The position numbers and the translations under genes were made by a program. A stretch of 64,000 nucleotides of DNA from the NCBI GenBank assembly GCA_965237625.1, contig CBDEGD010000016.1, forward strand, positions 1 through 64,000, in the 5' to 3' direction. Positions within the stretch are counted from its first letter, which is position 1. Every line of letters begins with the position of its first letter. Under the pieces are notes generated by a model. It was not told where the DNA came from, searched no databases, and saw only the letters and a list, made by a program, of their open reading frames with translations. Origin of the DNA: JABDIP01 sp965237625 (lineage in GTDB: Bacteria; Pseudomonadota; Alphaproteobacteria; DSM-16000; Inquilinaceae). Positions 1 to 9,307 of this stretch are shown piece after piece.

Positions 1-1210
1 AACAGCGCCCCACGGCACCTTCCTGATCTCGGACTGGATGCCGAGCTCGGCGAAATTCGCCTGCATCAGAAGCGCGAATCGCTCCTCCAACGGCACCTCC
101 GCGATCCAGGAAATCTGCAGATTGATGTCGCCGGCCGCATAGCTGCACGCCGCCAGATGCCGCTTTGCCGCCTCCAGGTCGCGGCTGAGGATCTGATCGT
201 CCGGGTTGGCGCCCATCATGCCCTTGGGGATGGCGCCGGTCGGCGCGCTGCCCTGGGAGACGTCATCGGTGATGGCGATCATTTGCACCGCGGCGCCATA
301 GTCGAACGCGTTGGACAGGGCCGAGGCGGCAATTCACGTCGTCCAGGGGCGGCTGGGTGGTGTTCATCTTCACATAGAAGGCGCCGGTGCCGCTCTCGGA
401 CAGAAGCTGCGCGCCGTCCTCGGCAAGCGCCCGGATCACCTCCGGCGGCAGCCATTGCGACGAGATGTCGTGCTCGCCCCGGGCGATCAGCGTGCGCACT
501 GTTGCCGCCTCCAACCCGTAACGGAGGCGCACCACGTCAGGCGCGCTCTCGCCGACGCCCAGGAAGTAAGCCGGGTTCTTCGCCATCACCGTCTCTTCCT
601 GCGGATTATGCGACGTGACCGTGTAGGCGCCGGTGCCGGCCCCGTTCGACGACAGGTAGGTCTCTCCCCAGTCTTTCATCTCGCCTTCGCCCTCGCCGAG
701 GTTCTGCATGACGAGCGCCCGGTCGACGATCGGCAGCCGGAGAAGCGAAGCGACGAACGGCGCGTAGGGCTTGGACAGGGTGAACCGGACCGTATGGGCA
801 TCGACGGCCTCCGCGCTCTCCACATCGGTGAAGAGATAGGACAGGCCTTTGCCGATCGCCTTCATGCGGTCCAGCGAGAACACCACATCCTCGGCGGTCA
901 GCGGATTGCCGCTCTGGAACGCCACGTCGTCGCGCAGGGTGAAGACGTAGCTGTCGCCGTCCGCCTCCCAACTTGCCGCGAGATGCGGCACCAGGCCCGG
1001 CCCGCCCTGTCGCGGCAAGACCAGCGTGTCGTAGAGGTTGAACATCAGGATCGAGTCGGCGTAGTCGGATGCCTTGGCCGGGTCGATCTCGCCGACCGCC
1101 ACCTCGTCGAGGCGCAGGGTGGTTTCGGCGGTGGCAAGGCCGGTCGCCGATACCAGGGTCGCGGCCGCGAACGCCGCGGAGACGCAAGGTTTCAGGAATT
1201 CTCTCATCAT
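1..1210 (-). pseudogene. Family 5 ABC solute-binding protein, partial and frameshifted
   Basis: This is a periplasmic binding protein of the oligopeptide/dipeptide class (SBP_bac_5). It opens with a signal peptide ending near ETTLRL and shows family landmarks: DPAKASDYADS, then LVPHLAASWEADG, then LTAEDVVFSLDRM. The frame breaks near 321-332, just after PPLDDVN. The frame that continues reads ALSNAFDYGAA and runs off the left edge, so one extra base explains the break. The 3' end lies outside the window. The start at 1210 has a GGGAGG ribosome site just upstream. It lies 64 bases downstream of the XRE-cupin gene on the same strand and is a paralogue of the binding protein at 2152. Either a decayed gene or a sequencing error is possible. 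Confidence 0.8.
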
Positions 1211-1274
1211 GTCTTCCTCCCTTTGGACGACCGCTTATGGCGCGGTCTGATGGCTTGCATGGATCGGTCGGGCT

Positions 1275-1902
1275 TCAAAGCCGTCGGATCTCCTCGCCGA
1301 CATGCTCACCGAACAGATCCATGGTCCCGACCCACAGCAGCACGGCCCGGCTTTTCGGTGTGGTTCCACAGGCAATGGCGTTTGCTCGACGGATGAGTGA
1401 ACGGAATCCCCGACCTGCAGGACGACTGTCTTGCCCTCGAGCTCCGACGTCACCGTCCCTTCAAGGACGAATTCCATTTCCTCGCCTTCATGGACGATCG
1501 GTTCCGATCGATATCCCGGCGGCATATTGATGATCACTGAATGCATCGTCTGGCCGGGAAATGAGGACGAGACCCGTTCGTAGGCAACGCTCCGGTCTTC
1601 GATCGAATAGGTCTGGCGCTGGTCGTGCCTTGTATAGCTGGCACGTACCCTCGGCTGCTCCAGAAACGACCCGATCTCCGTCTTCAGGACGCCGGAGATC
1701 GAGACCAGGGATGAGAGCGACGGGGCGGTCAGTCCGCGTTCGACCTGCGAGATAAAGCCAACGGACAGGCCGGCGCTGTCGGCGACCTCCTTGAGGGTCA
1801 GGCCGAGTTCATGGCGCCGGGGCGCGCAAGCGCTGGCCAAGCGGATCGTCCGCCGCCATCTCGTCCGACTTCTCGAGGGCTTCTCCCGCCACGTCGAGCC
1901 AT
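1275..1902 (-). pseudogene. XRE-family regulator with C-terminal cupin domain, frameshifted
   Basis: This is a DNA-binding regulator of the short XRE-cupin type. It has an N-terminal helix-turn-helix (LGLTLKEVADSAGLSVGFISQVERG) followed by a cupin barrel (GYRSEPIVHEGEEMEFVLEG). Three reading frames must be joined to give the full protein. The frame shifts at a C4 run (coding strand) near 1819-1822 and again near 1391-1399, after which the natural ending reads GTMDLFGEHVGEEIRRL. If translation starts at 1902 a third shift is needed; the ATG at 1859 (MAADDPLGQRL) avoids it. It sits between two binding-protein genes and probably controls them through the inverted repeat just upstream. Confidence 0.7.
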
Positions 1903-1910
1903 CCTCCCCT

Positions 1911-1978
1911 TTTTTAGTATTTCTAAAATCGTGGATCATCGCGACCCGGCAGTCAACGATTTATACAAATACTAAAAA
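1911..1978. promoter_or_regulatory. Perfect 12-bp inverted repeat, candidate operator
   Basis: The arms tttttagtattt (1911-1922) and aaatactaaaaa (1967-1978) are perfect inverted copies 44 bases apart. They lie in an AT-rich divergent promoter region, right upstream of the XRE-cupin gene and about 170 bases before the binding-protein gene at 2152. The placement fits autoregulation and control of the importer operon. This is inference from position and symmetry. Confidence 0.5.
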
Positions 1979-2151
1979 CCGCTTATCCAATTCCAGGCTG
2001 CCCATTCGTCCAGCGTCAACACGGCATTCTTGGAATTTCATTCCATGAACAGCACCAAGAAAGCAATATAATTTTGCTGCGTAGATTTGACACTTATTTT
2101 CCTATCATTCACGCTCAAGAAGCCTAAGAAAATTTCAGCGGGGAGGCTGAT

Positions 2152-3732
2152 ATGAGTTTCAGGAAAATGGCCCCGGCGCTGGCGACCGCGTGCGCCGCTA
2201 TGGCCATCGTCGTGTCGCCTGCGGCGGCTCAGCAGAATGTCGTGACCATGAACACGGTCCAGATCGTCGGGACGATCGATCCGGCCAAGATCACCGACTA
2301 CACCGAATACATGGCGGCGGTGAACCTCTATGACGGCTTGGTGACCGTTGACGCCGCCGGCCAGATCGTCCCCCAACTGGCCGAGAGCTGGGAGGTCTCG
2401 GACGATTCCACCGTCTTCACATTCACCATCCGCGGGGATGCGGTTTTCTCGGATGGCAGCCCGGTGACGGCGGAGGATGTGGTCTATTCGATGGAGCGCC
2501 TGTTGCGCATCAATCAGGGGCCTGCCTATCTGTTCGGCGATGTGCTCGATGACGGCGCCGTCGCGGCGGTCGACGATCGAACCGTCCGCTTCACGCTGAA
2601 CAAGACCTATTCGCCTTTCCTGGCGACCGTACCGTCGATCATGATCCTCAACGCCGAACTGGTTCAGGCGAATGAGGGCGGCGATGACGGGCAGGCCTTC
2701 CTCGCCAGCAACGTAGCCGGCGCCGGCCCTTATCTGCTCCAGAGCTGGGAACGTGGCAGCCGGATGACCATCGTCGCCAGCGAGAACTACTACCAGGGTT
2801 GGTCCGACGGCGCGATCGACGAGGTGCGCTGGATGGTTACGAATGACGAGGCGACCGTGCGCTCGCTGGCGGCTTCGGGCGAATTGACCATGACCAGTCA
2901 GTATCAGGCCTCGGAGACCTATGACGCGCTCAATGAGATGGAGCGGTTCCGCGTTGTCGCCGAAGATACCGCGACCGCGTTCTACTACAAGCTCAACACC
3001 CAGGCGCCGCCGACGGACGACGTGCATATTCGCCGGGCGATCGCCTGCGCCACCGACTATGAGACCGATCCGCGAAGTGATCCTGCCGGGCGGTGAGCTC
3101 AGGACGCCGTTGCCGCCGCTGTTTGCCGAATTCCATTGGGATGAAGCGGCCGGCGCCGGTCTTCGACCTGGCCTGTGCCGAGGAGGAGATCGCCAAGAGC
3201 CGTTATGGTGGTGGAGGGCGGATCCCGATCGTGCATTCCTACGTTGCCGGCACCGCCTTCGAGGAAGAGATCGCGCTGCTGTTCCAGGCAACCATGGAGC
3301 CGCTGGGGCTTCGACGTCACCTTGCAGCCGGAACCCTGGAACCGGGTCACCGAGCTTGCCTCGGAGGTCGGGACCACGCCGAACATCACCCAGGTGTTCT
3401 TCGGCCCGACCTACCCCTCGCCGGATTCGATGTTCTTCACCCAATACCATTCCGATGCGGCGGGCACCTGGGCGTCGATGGAATGGGTGCTGAGCGACGA
3501 GATCGACGGCTTGATCGCGGCCGCGCGGCAGACCGCCGACCCGGGCGAGCAGGCGGAGATCTATATTGATCTGCAGAAGCGGCTGGTCGATCTGCAGCCG
3601 GATGTTTTCCTGCTGACCCAGAAGGTCCGGCACGCCATGGATGTCTGCCTGGAGGGCTTCGCGGCGGTGCCGATGCAGTCCTTCGACTACGATTTCTACC
3701 GGTATCGCTGGACCTGTGAGCCGAATGGCTGA
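2152..3732 (+). pseudogene. Family 5 ABC solute-binding protein with three frameshifts
   Basis: This is the periplasmic substrate-binding protein of the adjacent DppBCDF-like importer. It has a signal peptide (cleavage near SPAAAQQ) and SBP_bac_5 landmarks: VGTIDPAKITDYTEY, IVPQLAESWEVSD, PVTAEDVVYSMERL. The frame is lost after ACATDYET near 3064-3067, again near 3147-3153, and again at a G4 run at 3305-3308. Each break is repaired by removing one base, and the three insertions together restore the frame, which then runs to a natural end at CEPNG. The GGGGAGG at 2138-2144 supports the start. Repeated +1 errors at G/C runs favour a sequencing problem, but real decay cannot be excluded. Confidence 0.8.
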
Positions 3733-3785
3733 CATGGGCCGGACGGGGCGGCGCCGATCGGAGCCGCCCCGTCTCCCAATTCCGC

Positions 3786-4808
3786 ATGGAGTTCCTGTAT
3801 TTCATTGTCCGGCGGCTGCTGTGGTCGCTGCTGGTTCTGTTCGGCCTGTCGATGGTGATCTTCACGATCGCGCGGGTGGTGCCGGGCGACCCGGCGCGCA
3901 TCGCGCTTGGGCCGTTGGCGACGCCCGGACAGATCGAACAGCTACGTTCCGAGATGGGCCTCGACCTGCCGATCTGGGAACAGTACGGACGTTTCGCCGG
4001 CGGGCTGATGCAGGGCGATCTGGGCCAGTCGCTGTTGACCCAGCGCTCGGTCAACCAGGATATCGCCCAAACCTTCGGCGCGACCTTCGAGCTGGTCTGC
4101 GCCACGATCCTGCTGAGCCTTGTGATCGGTGTGCCGATGGGGGTGCTGGCGGCGCGCAACAAAGACCGGTGGATCGACAATACCAGCCGTCTCGTGGCCC
4201 TCCTGGGGGTCGTCACGCCCAGCTTCTTCCTGGCCATCCTTCTGCAATTGCTCGCCGGTTACGTGCTCAATATCCTGCCGGTATCGGGCCGGCTGCCGGC
4301 CGGGCTGCCGTTCCAGGCCGATCTGACCGGGCTGCTGTTGATCGACTCCCTGATCGGCGGCCGCCTGGACGTTTTCGGCGAGTCGCTGCGTCATCTGCTG
4401 CTGCCGACCATCGCCCTCTCTGCGGCCACGATCGGACAGATCACCCGCATCACCCGGTCCAGCATGATCGACGTCGCCCGGCAGGATTATATCGAGGCGG
4501 CCCGGGCCTTCGGCATTCCCGATTGGGTGCGGACCTTCAAGTACATGTTGCGGCCCAGCTTCGTACCGCCGCTGACCATCCTGGGGCTCGAATTCGCCTC
4601 CCTGATCGGCAACGCCTTCGTGGTTGAGCTGGTATTCGGCTGGCCCGGCATGGCGAGCTATGGCGTGCGCACCATCCTGCAGAAGGACCTCAACGCGGTG
4701 ATGGGCGTGGTGATGATCTCCGGGCTGTTCTTCGTCGCGGTCAACCTGCTGATCGACATCCTGGTCGGCCAGGTCGATCCGCGGGTGCGTATCCGGGGCA
4801 GCCGATGA
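3786..4808 (+). CDS. ABC transporter permease, DppB type
   Basis: This is an inner-membrane permease of the dipeptide/oligopeptide/nickel importer family, 340 residues, the usual length. The N-terminus reads YFIVRRLLWSLLVLFGLSM with the VVPGDPAR motif that marks DppB/OppB proteins. Several hydrophobic segments follow. The conserved cytoplasmic EAA loop is seen at IEAARAFGIPDW. It follows the binding-protein gene by 53 bases and its stop overlaps the start of the next permease (ATGA), so the two are translationally coupled. The substrate is not shown by the sequence; the downstream HyuA and DUF917 genes suggest a cyclic amide or hydantoin-like compound. Confidence 0.9.
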   Translation: MEFLYFIVRRLLWSLLVLFGLSMVIFTIARVVPGDPARIALGPLATPGQIEQLRSEMGLDLPIWEQYGRFAGGLMQGDLGQSLLTQRSVNQDIAQTFGATFELVCATILLSLVIGVPMGVLAARNKDRWIDNTSRLVALLGVVTPSFFLAILLQLLAGYVLNILPVSGRLPAGLPFQADLTGLLLIDSLIGGRLDVFGESLRHLLLPTIALSAATIGQITRITRSSMIDVARQDYIEAARAFGIPDWVRTFKYMLRPSFVPPLTILGLEFASLIGNAFVVELVFGWPGMASYGVRTILQKDLNAVMGVVMISGLFFVAVNLLIDILVGQVDPRVRIRGSR

Positions 4809-5710
4809 GCCAGGATTCCACCGCTGCGCTCGAGGCACGGGAGACGGTCGCCGCCGCCGCAATCTCCAGCCGGTACAAGACCTGGTACCGCTTTCGCCGG
4901 AACCCGACCGCGATCATCGGCGCGCTGATCGTGATCAGCGTCGTCATCGCGGCCATTTTCGCCCCGCTGATCGCCCCCTACCCGGAACAGATCGGCGCCT
5001 TTGTCGACTTTCGCGCGCGCCACCTGCCACCCAGCTTCGAGCATTGGTTCGGCACCGACAATGTGGGCCGCGACGTCCTCACCAGGGTGATCTATGGCTA
5101 TCGGGTCTCGCTGCTCCTGGTCGTCGTGGTGCTCGGCCTGTCGGTTCCGTTCGGCATCGTGCTGGGCCTGTTCGCCGGCTATGCCGGGGGCTGGGCGGAA
5201 ATCGTGGTGATGCGGCTGACCGACATAGCGCTGGCGATCCCGCCGCTGGTGATGGCCCTGGCGATCATGGCGGTGCTGTCGCCCAATCTGCTCAATGCCA
5301 TGATCGCCATCTCGATCCTATGGTGGACCTGGCACACAAGGCTGATCTATTCGATCACCCGCACCTTGAAGCATCAGGAATTTATCGAGGCGGCGGAGAT
5401 CGCCGGCGCCAGCCGGTTCCACATCCTGTTCCGCGAGCTGCTGCCGAACTGCGTCTCGGCGATCTCCGTCAAGGTGACGCTGGATGCCGGTTTTGTCATC
5501 CTGATCGGCGCGTCGCTGAGTTTCCTCGGCCTCGGCGTGCAGCCGCCGACGCCCGACCTCGGCACCATGGTCTCCAACGGCGCCGATTACCTGCCCGACC
5601 AATGGTGGCAGTCGGTGCTGCCGGGCACGGCGATCCTCTATGCCATTCTGGGCTTCAACCTTCTCGGGGACGGGCTGCGCGATCTCTTCGATGTCCAGGA
5701 GGCCCGATGA
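4805..5710 (+). CDS. ABC transporter permease, DppC type
   Basis: This is the second membrane subunit of the peptide-type importer, 301 residues. It has the N-terminal RFRRNPTAIIGALIV segment typical of DppC/OppC, the GTDNVGRDVLTRVIYG motif, and the EAA loop at FIEAAEIAGASRFH. The end, GFNLLGDGLRDLFD, is also a family signature. Its ATG overlaps the stop of the DppB-like gene and its own stop overlaps the start of the ATPase at 5707 (ATGA), so all four transporter genes from 3786 to 7757 form one tightly coupled unit. Confidence 0.92.
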   Translation: MSQDSTAALEARETVAAAAISSRYKTWYRFRRNPTAIIGALIVISVVIAAIFAPLIAPYPEQIGAFVDFRARHLPPSFEHWFGTDNVGRDVLTRVIYGYRVSLLLVVVVLGLSVPFGIVLGLFAGYAGGWAEIVVMRLTDIALAIPPLVMALAIMAVLSPNLLNAMIAISILWWTWHTRLIYSITRTLKHQEFIEAAEIAGASRFHILFRELLPNCVSAISVKVTLDAGFVILIGASLSFLGLGVQPPTPDLGTMVSNGADYLPDQWWQSVLPGTAILYAILGFNLLGDGLRDLFDVQEAR

Positions 5711-6726
5711 CCGAGCCGGTGCTGGAGGTCGAGAACCTCTCCGTCCATTTCGACACATACGGCCGCGCGGCCAAGGTGCTGGAGGATGTCAACCTGACCA
5801 TCCGCGCCGGCCAGCACGTCGCCCTGGTCGGCGAGACCGGCTGCGGAAAGTCGGTCACCCTGCGGGCGATCATGGGCATCCTGCATAGCCCGCCGGCGCG
5901 CATCGTCTCCGGTGCGATCCGGTTCGAGGGTCGGGATCTGGTGACCATGCCGCGGCGCGAGCGCGATGCGCTGAAGGGCACGGCGATGTCGATGATCTTT
6001 CAGGATCCGATGACCGCTTTGAACCCGGTCTTCACCATCGGCGACCAGATGGGCTCGATCGTGAAATACGCCGACCGGCGTCTCGGGCGAAAGCGCAATG
6101 CCGCGGCCCGCCGCGCCCGTGTCATCGAAGTGCTGGGCCAGGTGCGCATGCCCGACCCGGCCCGCATCGTCGAGGCCTATCCGATCATGCTGTCCGGCGG
6201 CATGCGGCAGCGGGTGCTGATCGCCATGGCGCTGCTCAACGAACCGCGCCTGCTGATCGCCGACGAGCCGGGCACGGCGCTGGACGTGACTACCCAGGAC
6301 GAGATCCTCCGGTTGCTCGACGATCTGGTCGCCGAGCGGAACCTGGCGTTGCTGATGATCACCCATAATCTGGGCGTCGTGCGCGAGATGGCCGACGACG
6401 CATATGTCATGTACGCCGGCACCATCGTCGAACATGCCTCGACCCGCGACCTGTTCGACAAGCCCAAGCACCCCTACACAAAGGCACTGATCGATTGCGT
6501 GCCCAAGCTGTCCGGCGACACGACCTTCCGGGGGATCGACGGCACCATCCCGGATTATGTCGATCCGCCGCCCGGCTGCCGCTTCGCGCCCCGCTGTCCA
6601 CGGTGTTTCGCGCCGTGCGACCGGACGCCCGGACGGGTCCCGACCGGTGAAGGGCGGACCGCCGCCTGCTGGCTCTATGCGGAGGATGCAGGGGCGGACG
6701 TCCAGACCGCGGGGGCCGTGCCATGA
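5707..6726 (+). CDS. ABC transporter ATP-binding protein, DppD type
   Basis: This is a cytoplasmic ATPase that powers the adjacent importer, about 339 residues. The Walker A is GETGCGKS, the signature is LSGGMRQRV, and the Walker B is LLIADEPGTALDV. The C-terminal oligopeptide-transporter extension carries the cysteine-rich CRFAPRCPRCFAPCD motif expected of DppD/OppD. The frame stays open for a long way upstream. ATG 5707 is chosen because it overlaps the permease stop and begins the conserved VLEVENLSVHF. The Walker B has PGTALD where PTTALD is usual, which is a mild change. Confidence 0.92.
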   Translation: MTEPVLEVENLSVHFDTYGRAAKVLEDVNLTIRAGQHVALVGETGCGKSVTLRAIMGILHSPPARIVSGAIRFEGRDLVTMPRRERDALKGTAMSMIFQDPMTALNPVFTIGDQMGSIVKYADRRLGRKRNAAARRARVIEVLGQVRMPDPARIVEAYPIMLSGGMRQRVLIAMALLNEPRLLIADEPGTALDVTTQDEILRLLDDLVAERNLALLMITHNLGVVREMADDAYVMYAGTIVEHASTRDLFDKPKHPYTKALIDCVPKLSGDTTFRGIDGTIPDYVDPPPGCRFAPRCPRCFAPCDRTPGRVPTGEGRTAACWLYAEDAGADVQTAGAVP

Positions 6727-7757
6727 TTGCGGCGTCGCAGGGATCGCTGTTGGAGGTCCAGGGGCTGACCAAGCACTTTCCGATCCGGGGCGGCCCACTG
6801 CAGACCGTTCGGGCCCAGGTACGGGCGGTCGATGGCGTCGATTTCGCGATCCCACGCAAATCGGTCTATGGACTGGCCGGGGAGAGCGGGTCGGGCAAAT
6901 CGACCATCGCCCGCATGATCATGGGGCTCAGCCGGCCGACCGGCGGGACCATCCGTTTCGACGGGCAGGATGTCGGCGGGATGATCGGCACGCGGGCGTA
7001 TTACCGGCAGGTCCAGATGGTGTTTCAGAACCCGGGCTCCTCGCTCAATCCTCGGCGCAGCATCGGCGCCAACGTCTCGGTGCCGCTGGGGTTCCTCAAG
7101 CAGGACCGCGCCGGGATCGAAAAGCGGGTGGCGGAGTTGCTGGAGCTGGTGGAACTGCCGGCCGGCTTCGCGGAGCGCTTTCCGCACGAACTTTCCGGCG
7201 GGCAGAAGCAGCGCGTCGCCATCGCCCGGGCGCTCGCGGTCGAACCGCAGTTGGTCATCCTGGACGAGCCGACCTCGGCGCTGGATGTTTCCGTCCAGGC
7301 CAAGATCATCGAGTTGCTGAACGGCCTCGCCGACGACCAGGGGCTGACGTTTCTGTTCATCTCCCACGACCTCAGCCTGATGCGCAATTTCGCGAGTGAT
7401 GTCGGCATCCTCTATCTCGGCCGTCTGGTCGAGAGCGGGCCGACCGCAGAGGTGTTCGACCGGCCGAGCCATCCCTATGCGCAGAGCCTGATCGCCGCGG
7501 TGCCGGTGATCTCCGATGCCGAGGCGGCGCTGAAACCCGATATCCCGCCGCTCCGTGGCGAGATCCCGAGCCCGACGCGCATTCCGCCGGGATGCAGCTT
7601 CCATACCCGCTGCCCAAGGGTCTTCGATCGCTGTCGCATCGACGATCCGGTCTTTCATGGGGCCGGCCCCGGTCATGGGGCGCGCTGTCACCTGTTCGAC
7701 ACCGTCGACGGGGGCAGCCCCGGCCCAACCAGTAACGCTGAAGAAGGAGTGAACTGA
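6723..7757 (+). CDS. ABC transporter ATP-binding protein, DppF type
   Basis: This is the second ATPase of the importer, 344 residues. It begins LLEVQGLTKHFPIRGG, then shows Walker A GESGSGKS, the signature LSGGQKQRV, Walker B LVILDEPTSALDV and the C-terminal CSFHTRCPRVFDRC motif. It starts within the stop of the DppD-like gene (ATGA overlap). The ribosome site for the next gene (AAGAAGGAG) is embedded in its last codons, so transporter and catabolic genes are probably one transcript. Confidence 0.92.
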   Translation: MIAASQGSLLEVQGLTKHFPIRGGPLQTVRAQVRAVDGVDFAIPRKSVYGLAGESGSGKSTIARMIMGLSRPTGGTIRFDGQDVGGMIGTRAYYRQVQMVFQNPGSSLNPRRSIGANVSVPLGFLKQDRAGIEKRVAELLELVELPAGFAERFPHELSGGQKQRVAIARALAVEPQLVILDEPTSALDVSVQAKIIELLNGLADDQGLTFLFISHDLSLMRNFASDVGILYLGRLVESGPTAEVFDRPSHPYAQSLIAAVPVISDAEAALKPDIPPLRGEIPSPTRIPPGCSFHTRCPRVFDRCRIDDPVFHGAGPGHGARCHLFDTVDGGSPGPTSNAEEGVN

Positions 7758-7759
7758 CC

Positions 7760-9307
7760 GTGCTACGGATTGGCGTCGATGTCGGTGGGACGAATACCGA
7801 CGCGGTGGTGATGGACGGCCGCTCCGTCGTCGCCGGTACCAAGGCGGCCACGACCAAGGATGTGATGGGCGGCGTGGTCGCCGCGGTGGAAGGCGTGCTC
7901 GAGAAATCGGGCGTCGCCGCCGGTGATATCGACGTGGTGATGATCGGCACCACCCATTTCACCAACGCCGTGGTCCAACACCGGGACTTGGCGCCCACGG
8001 CGGCGGTCCGACTCGGCCTGCCGGCCACCGCGTCGCTTCCGCCGATGGTCGATTGGCCGGAGGAATTGCGATCGGCGATCGGAAACCATGTGTACATGGC
8101 CCATGGCGGGAACGAGTTCGACGGCAGGATCATTTCCCCGCTCGATCCCGATGAGCTGCGCGGCATTGGCGCCGACATTACCGCCAAGGGCATCCGGTCG
8201 ATCGCCGTCTCTTCGGTTTTCAGCCCGGTCAACACGGAGATGGAAGAGCAGGCCGAGCAGGTGCTGGCCGAGGCCGTGCCCGGCGCCCACATCACCCGGT
8301 CCGCCGATATCGGCCGGATCAGCCTGTTGGAGCGTGAGAACGCGGCGATCATGAACGCCTGCCTGCGGGATCTGTCGGCGCATGTGATGACCGCCTTCCG
8401 CGGCGCGCTCGACCGATGCGGCATCAAGGGCCGGTTTTTCCTGACCCAGAATGACGGCACCCTGATGGACGCCGCCTTCGCCGAACGGTTCCCGGTCCTG
8501 ACCTTCGCCAGCGGGCCGACCAACTCGATGCGCGGCGCGGCCTTCCTGTCCGGCGTCGAGGAGGCGATCGTCGTCGATATCGGCGGCACGACCACGGATG
8601 TGGGCGCCCTGCACAAGGGCTTTCCGCGCCCGGCCTCGGTCGCGGTCGAGGTCGGCGGGGTGCGCACGAACTTCCGCATGCCGGACGTTTTCTCGATCGG
8701 GCTTGGCGGCGGTTCGCTCGTGGTCGAGAGTTCCGACAGCAAGGTCACCGTCGGCCCGCGCTCGGTCGGCTATCGGCTGACCGAGGATGCGCTGTGTTTC
8801 GGCGGCGATACGCTGACCACCACCGATGTGGTCGTCGCCGCCGGCGGGGCCGAGATCGGCGAACGGGGGCTGGTCGGCGCCCTCGACGCCGGGCTGATCG
8901 AGCGCACCAGGGTGGAGATCGCCCGCATGCTCGAACTGGCGGTCGAACGGTCGCGGCTGTCTCCGGAACCCTTGCCGGTCATCGTGGTCGGCGGCGGCAG
9001 CATCCTGACTGGGGACAGGATCGGCGAACTCACGGTCGTCAAGCCGGAACACTACGCCGTCGCCAACGCGGTCGGCGCGGCCATCGCCCAGGTTAGCGGC
9101 GAGGTCGACCGGGTGTACGCCCTTGCCGAAATGGGCCGATCGGAGGCGCTGGACGACGCCAAGCAGCGGGCGACGGAGGCGGCGATCGCGGCCGGCGCGC
9201 GGCCGGAGACGATCAACATCGTCGATGTCGAGGATGTGCCGCTGGCCTATCTGCCGGGCAACGCCACCCGCATCAGGGTCAAGGCGGTGGGAGAGCTTCA
9301 TGTCTGA
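7760..9307 (+). CDS. Hydantoinase/oxoprolinase family protein, HyuA-like
   Basis: This is a member of the HyuA/oxoprolinase ATPase superfamily, 515 residues. The N-terminal IGVDVGGTNTDAVVMDG is the phosphate-binding loop of the acetate/sugar kinase fold. A second glycine-rich motif is VVDIGGTTTDVGAL, and VVGGGSIL is a third. In characterised relatives such proteins use ATP to open cyclic amides such as hydantoins or 5-oxoproline. Full HyuA is nearer 690 residues and works with HyuB; no HyuB is present here, and this shorter form is followed by two DUF917 genes. GTG 7760 is used because an AAGGAG site lies 10 bases upstream. Confidence 0.85.
   Translation: MLRIGVDVGGTNTDAVVMDGRSVVAGTKAATTKDVMGGVVAAVEGVLEKSGVAAGDIDVVMIGTTHFTNAVVQHRDLAPTAAVRLGLPATASLPPMVDWPEELRSAIGNHVYMAHGGNEFDGRIISPLDPDELRGIGADITAKGIRSIAVSSVFSPVNTEMEEQAEQVLAEAVPGAHITRSADIGRISLLERENAAIMNACLRDLSAHVMTAFRGALDRCGIKGRFFLTQNDGTLMDAAFAERFPVLTFASGPTNSMRGAAFLSGVEEAIVVDIGGTTTDVGALHKGFPRPASVAVEVGGVRTNFRMPDVFSIGLGGGSLVVESSDSKVTVGPRSVGYRLTEDALCFGGDTLTTTDVVVAAGGAEIGERGLVGALDAGLIERTRVEIARMLELAVERSRLSPEPLPVIVVGGGSILTGDRIGELTVVKPEHYAVANAVGAAIAQVSGEVDRVYALAEMGRSEALDDAKQRATEAAIAAGARPETINIVDVEDVPLAYLPGNATRIRVKAVGELHV

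Noticed and set aside
2038..3735. Long open frame on the minus strand opposite the binding-protein gene
   Set aside because: It mirrors the plus-strand gene codon for codon, as is usual in G+C-rich DNA, and has no family motifs. The same applies to the long antisense frames at 7763-9301, 9279-10652, 10367-11458, 16854-18152, 32711-34039 and 62643-63986.
5044..5706. N-terminal extension of the DppD-like ATPase
   Set aside because: The open frame upstream overlaps the permease gene in another frame and has no homology. ATG 5707 overlaps the permease stop and begins the conserved domain.
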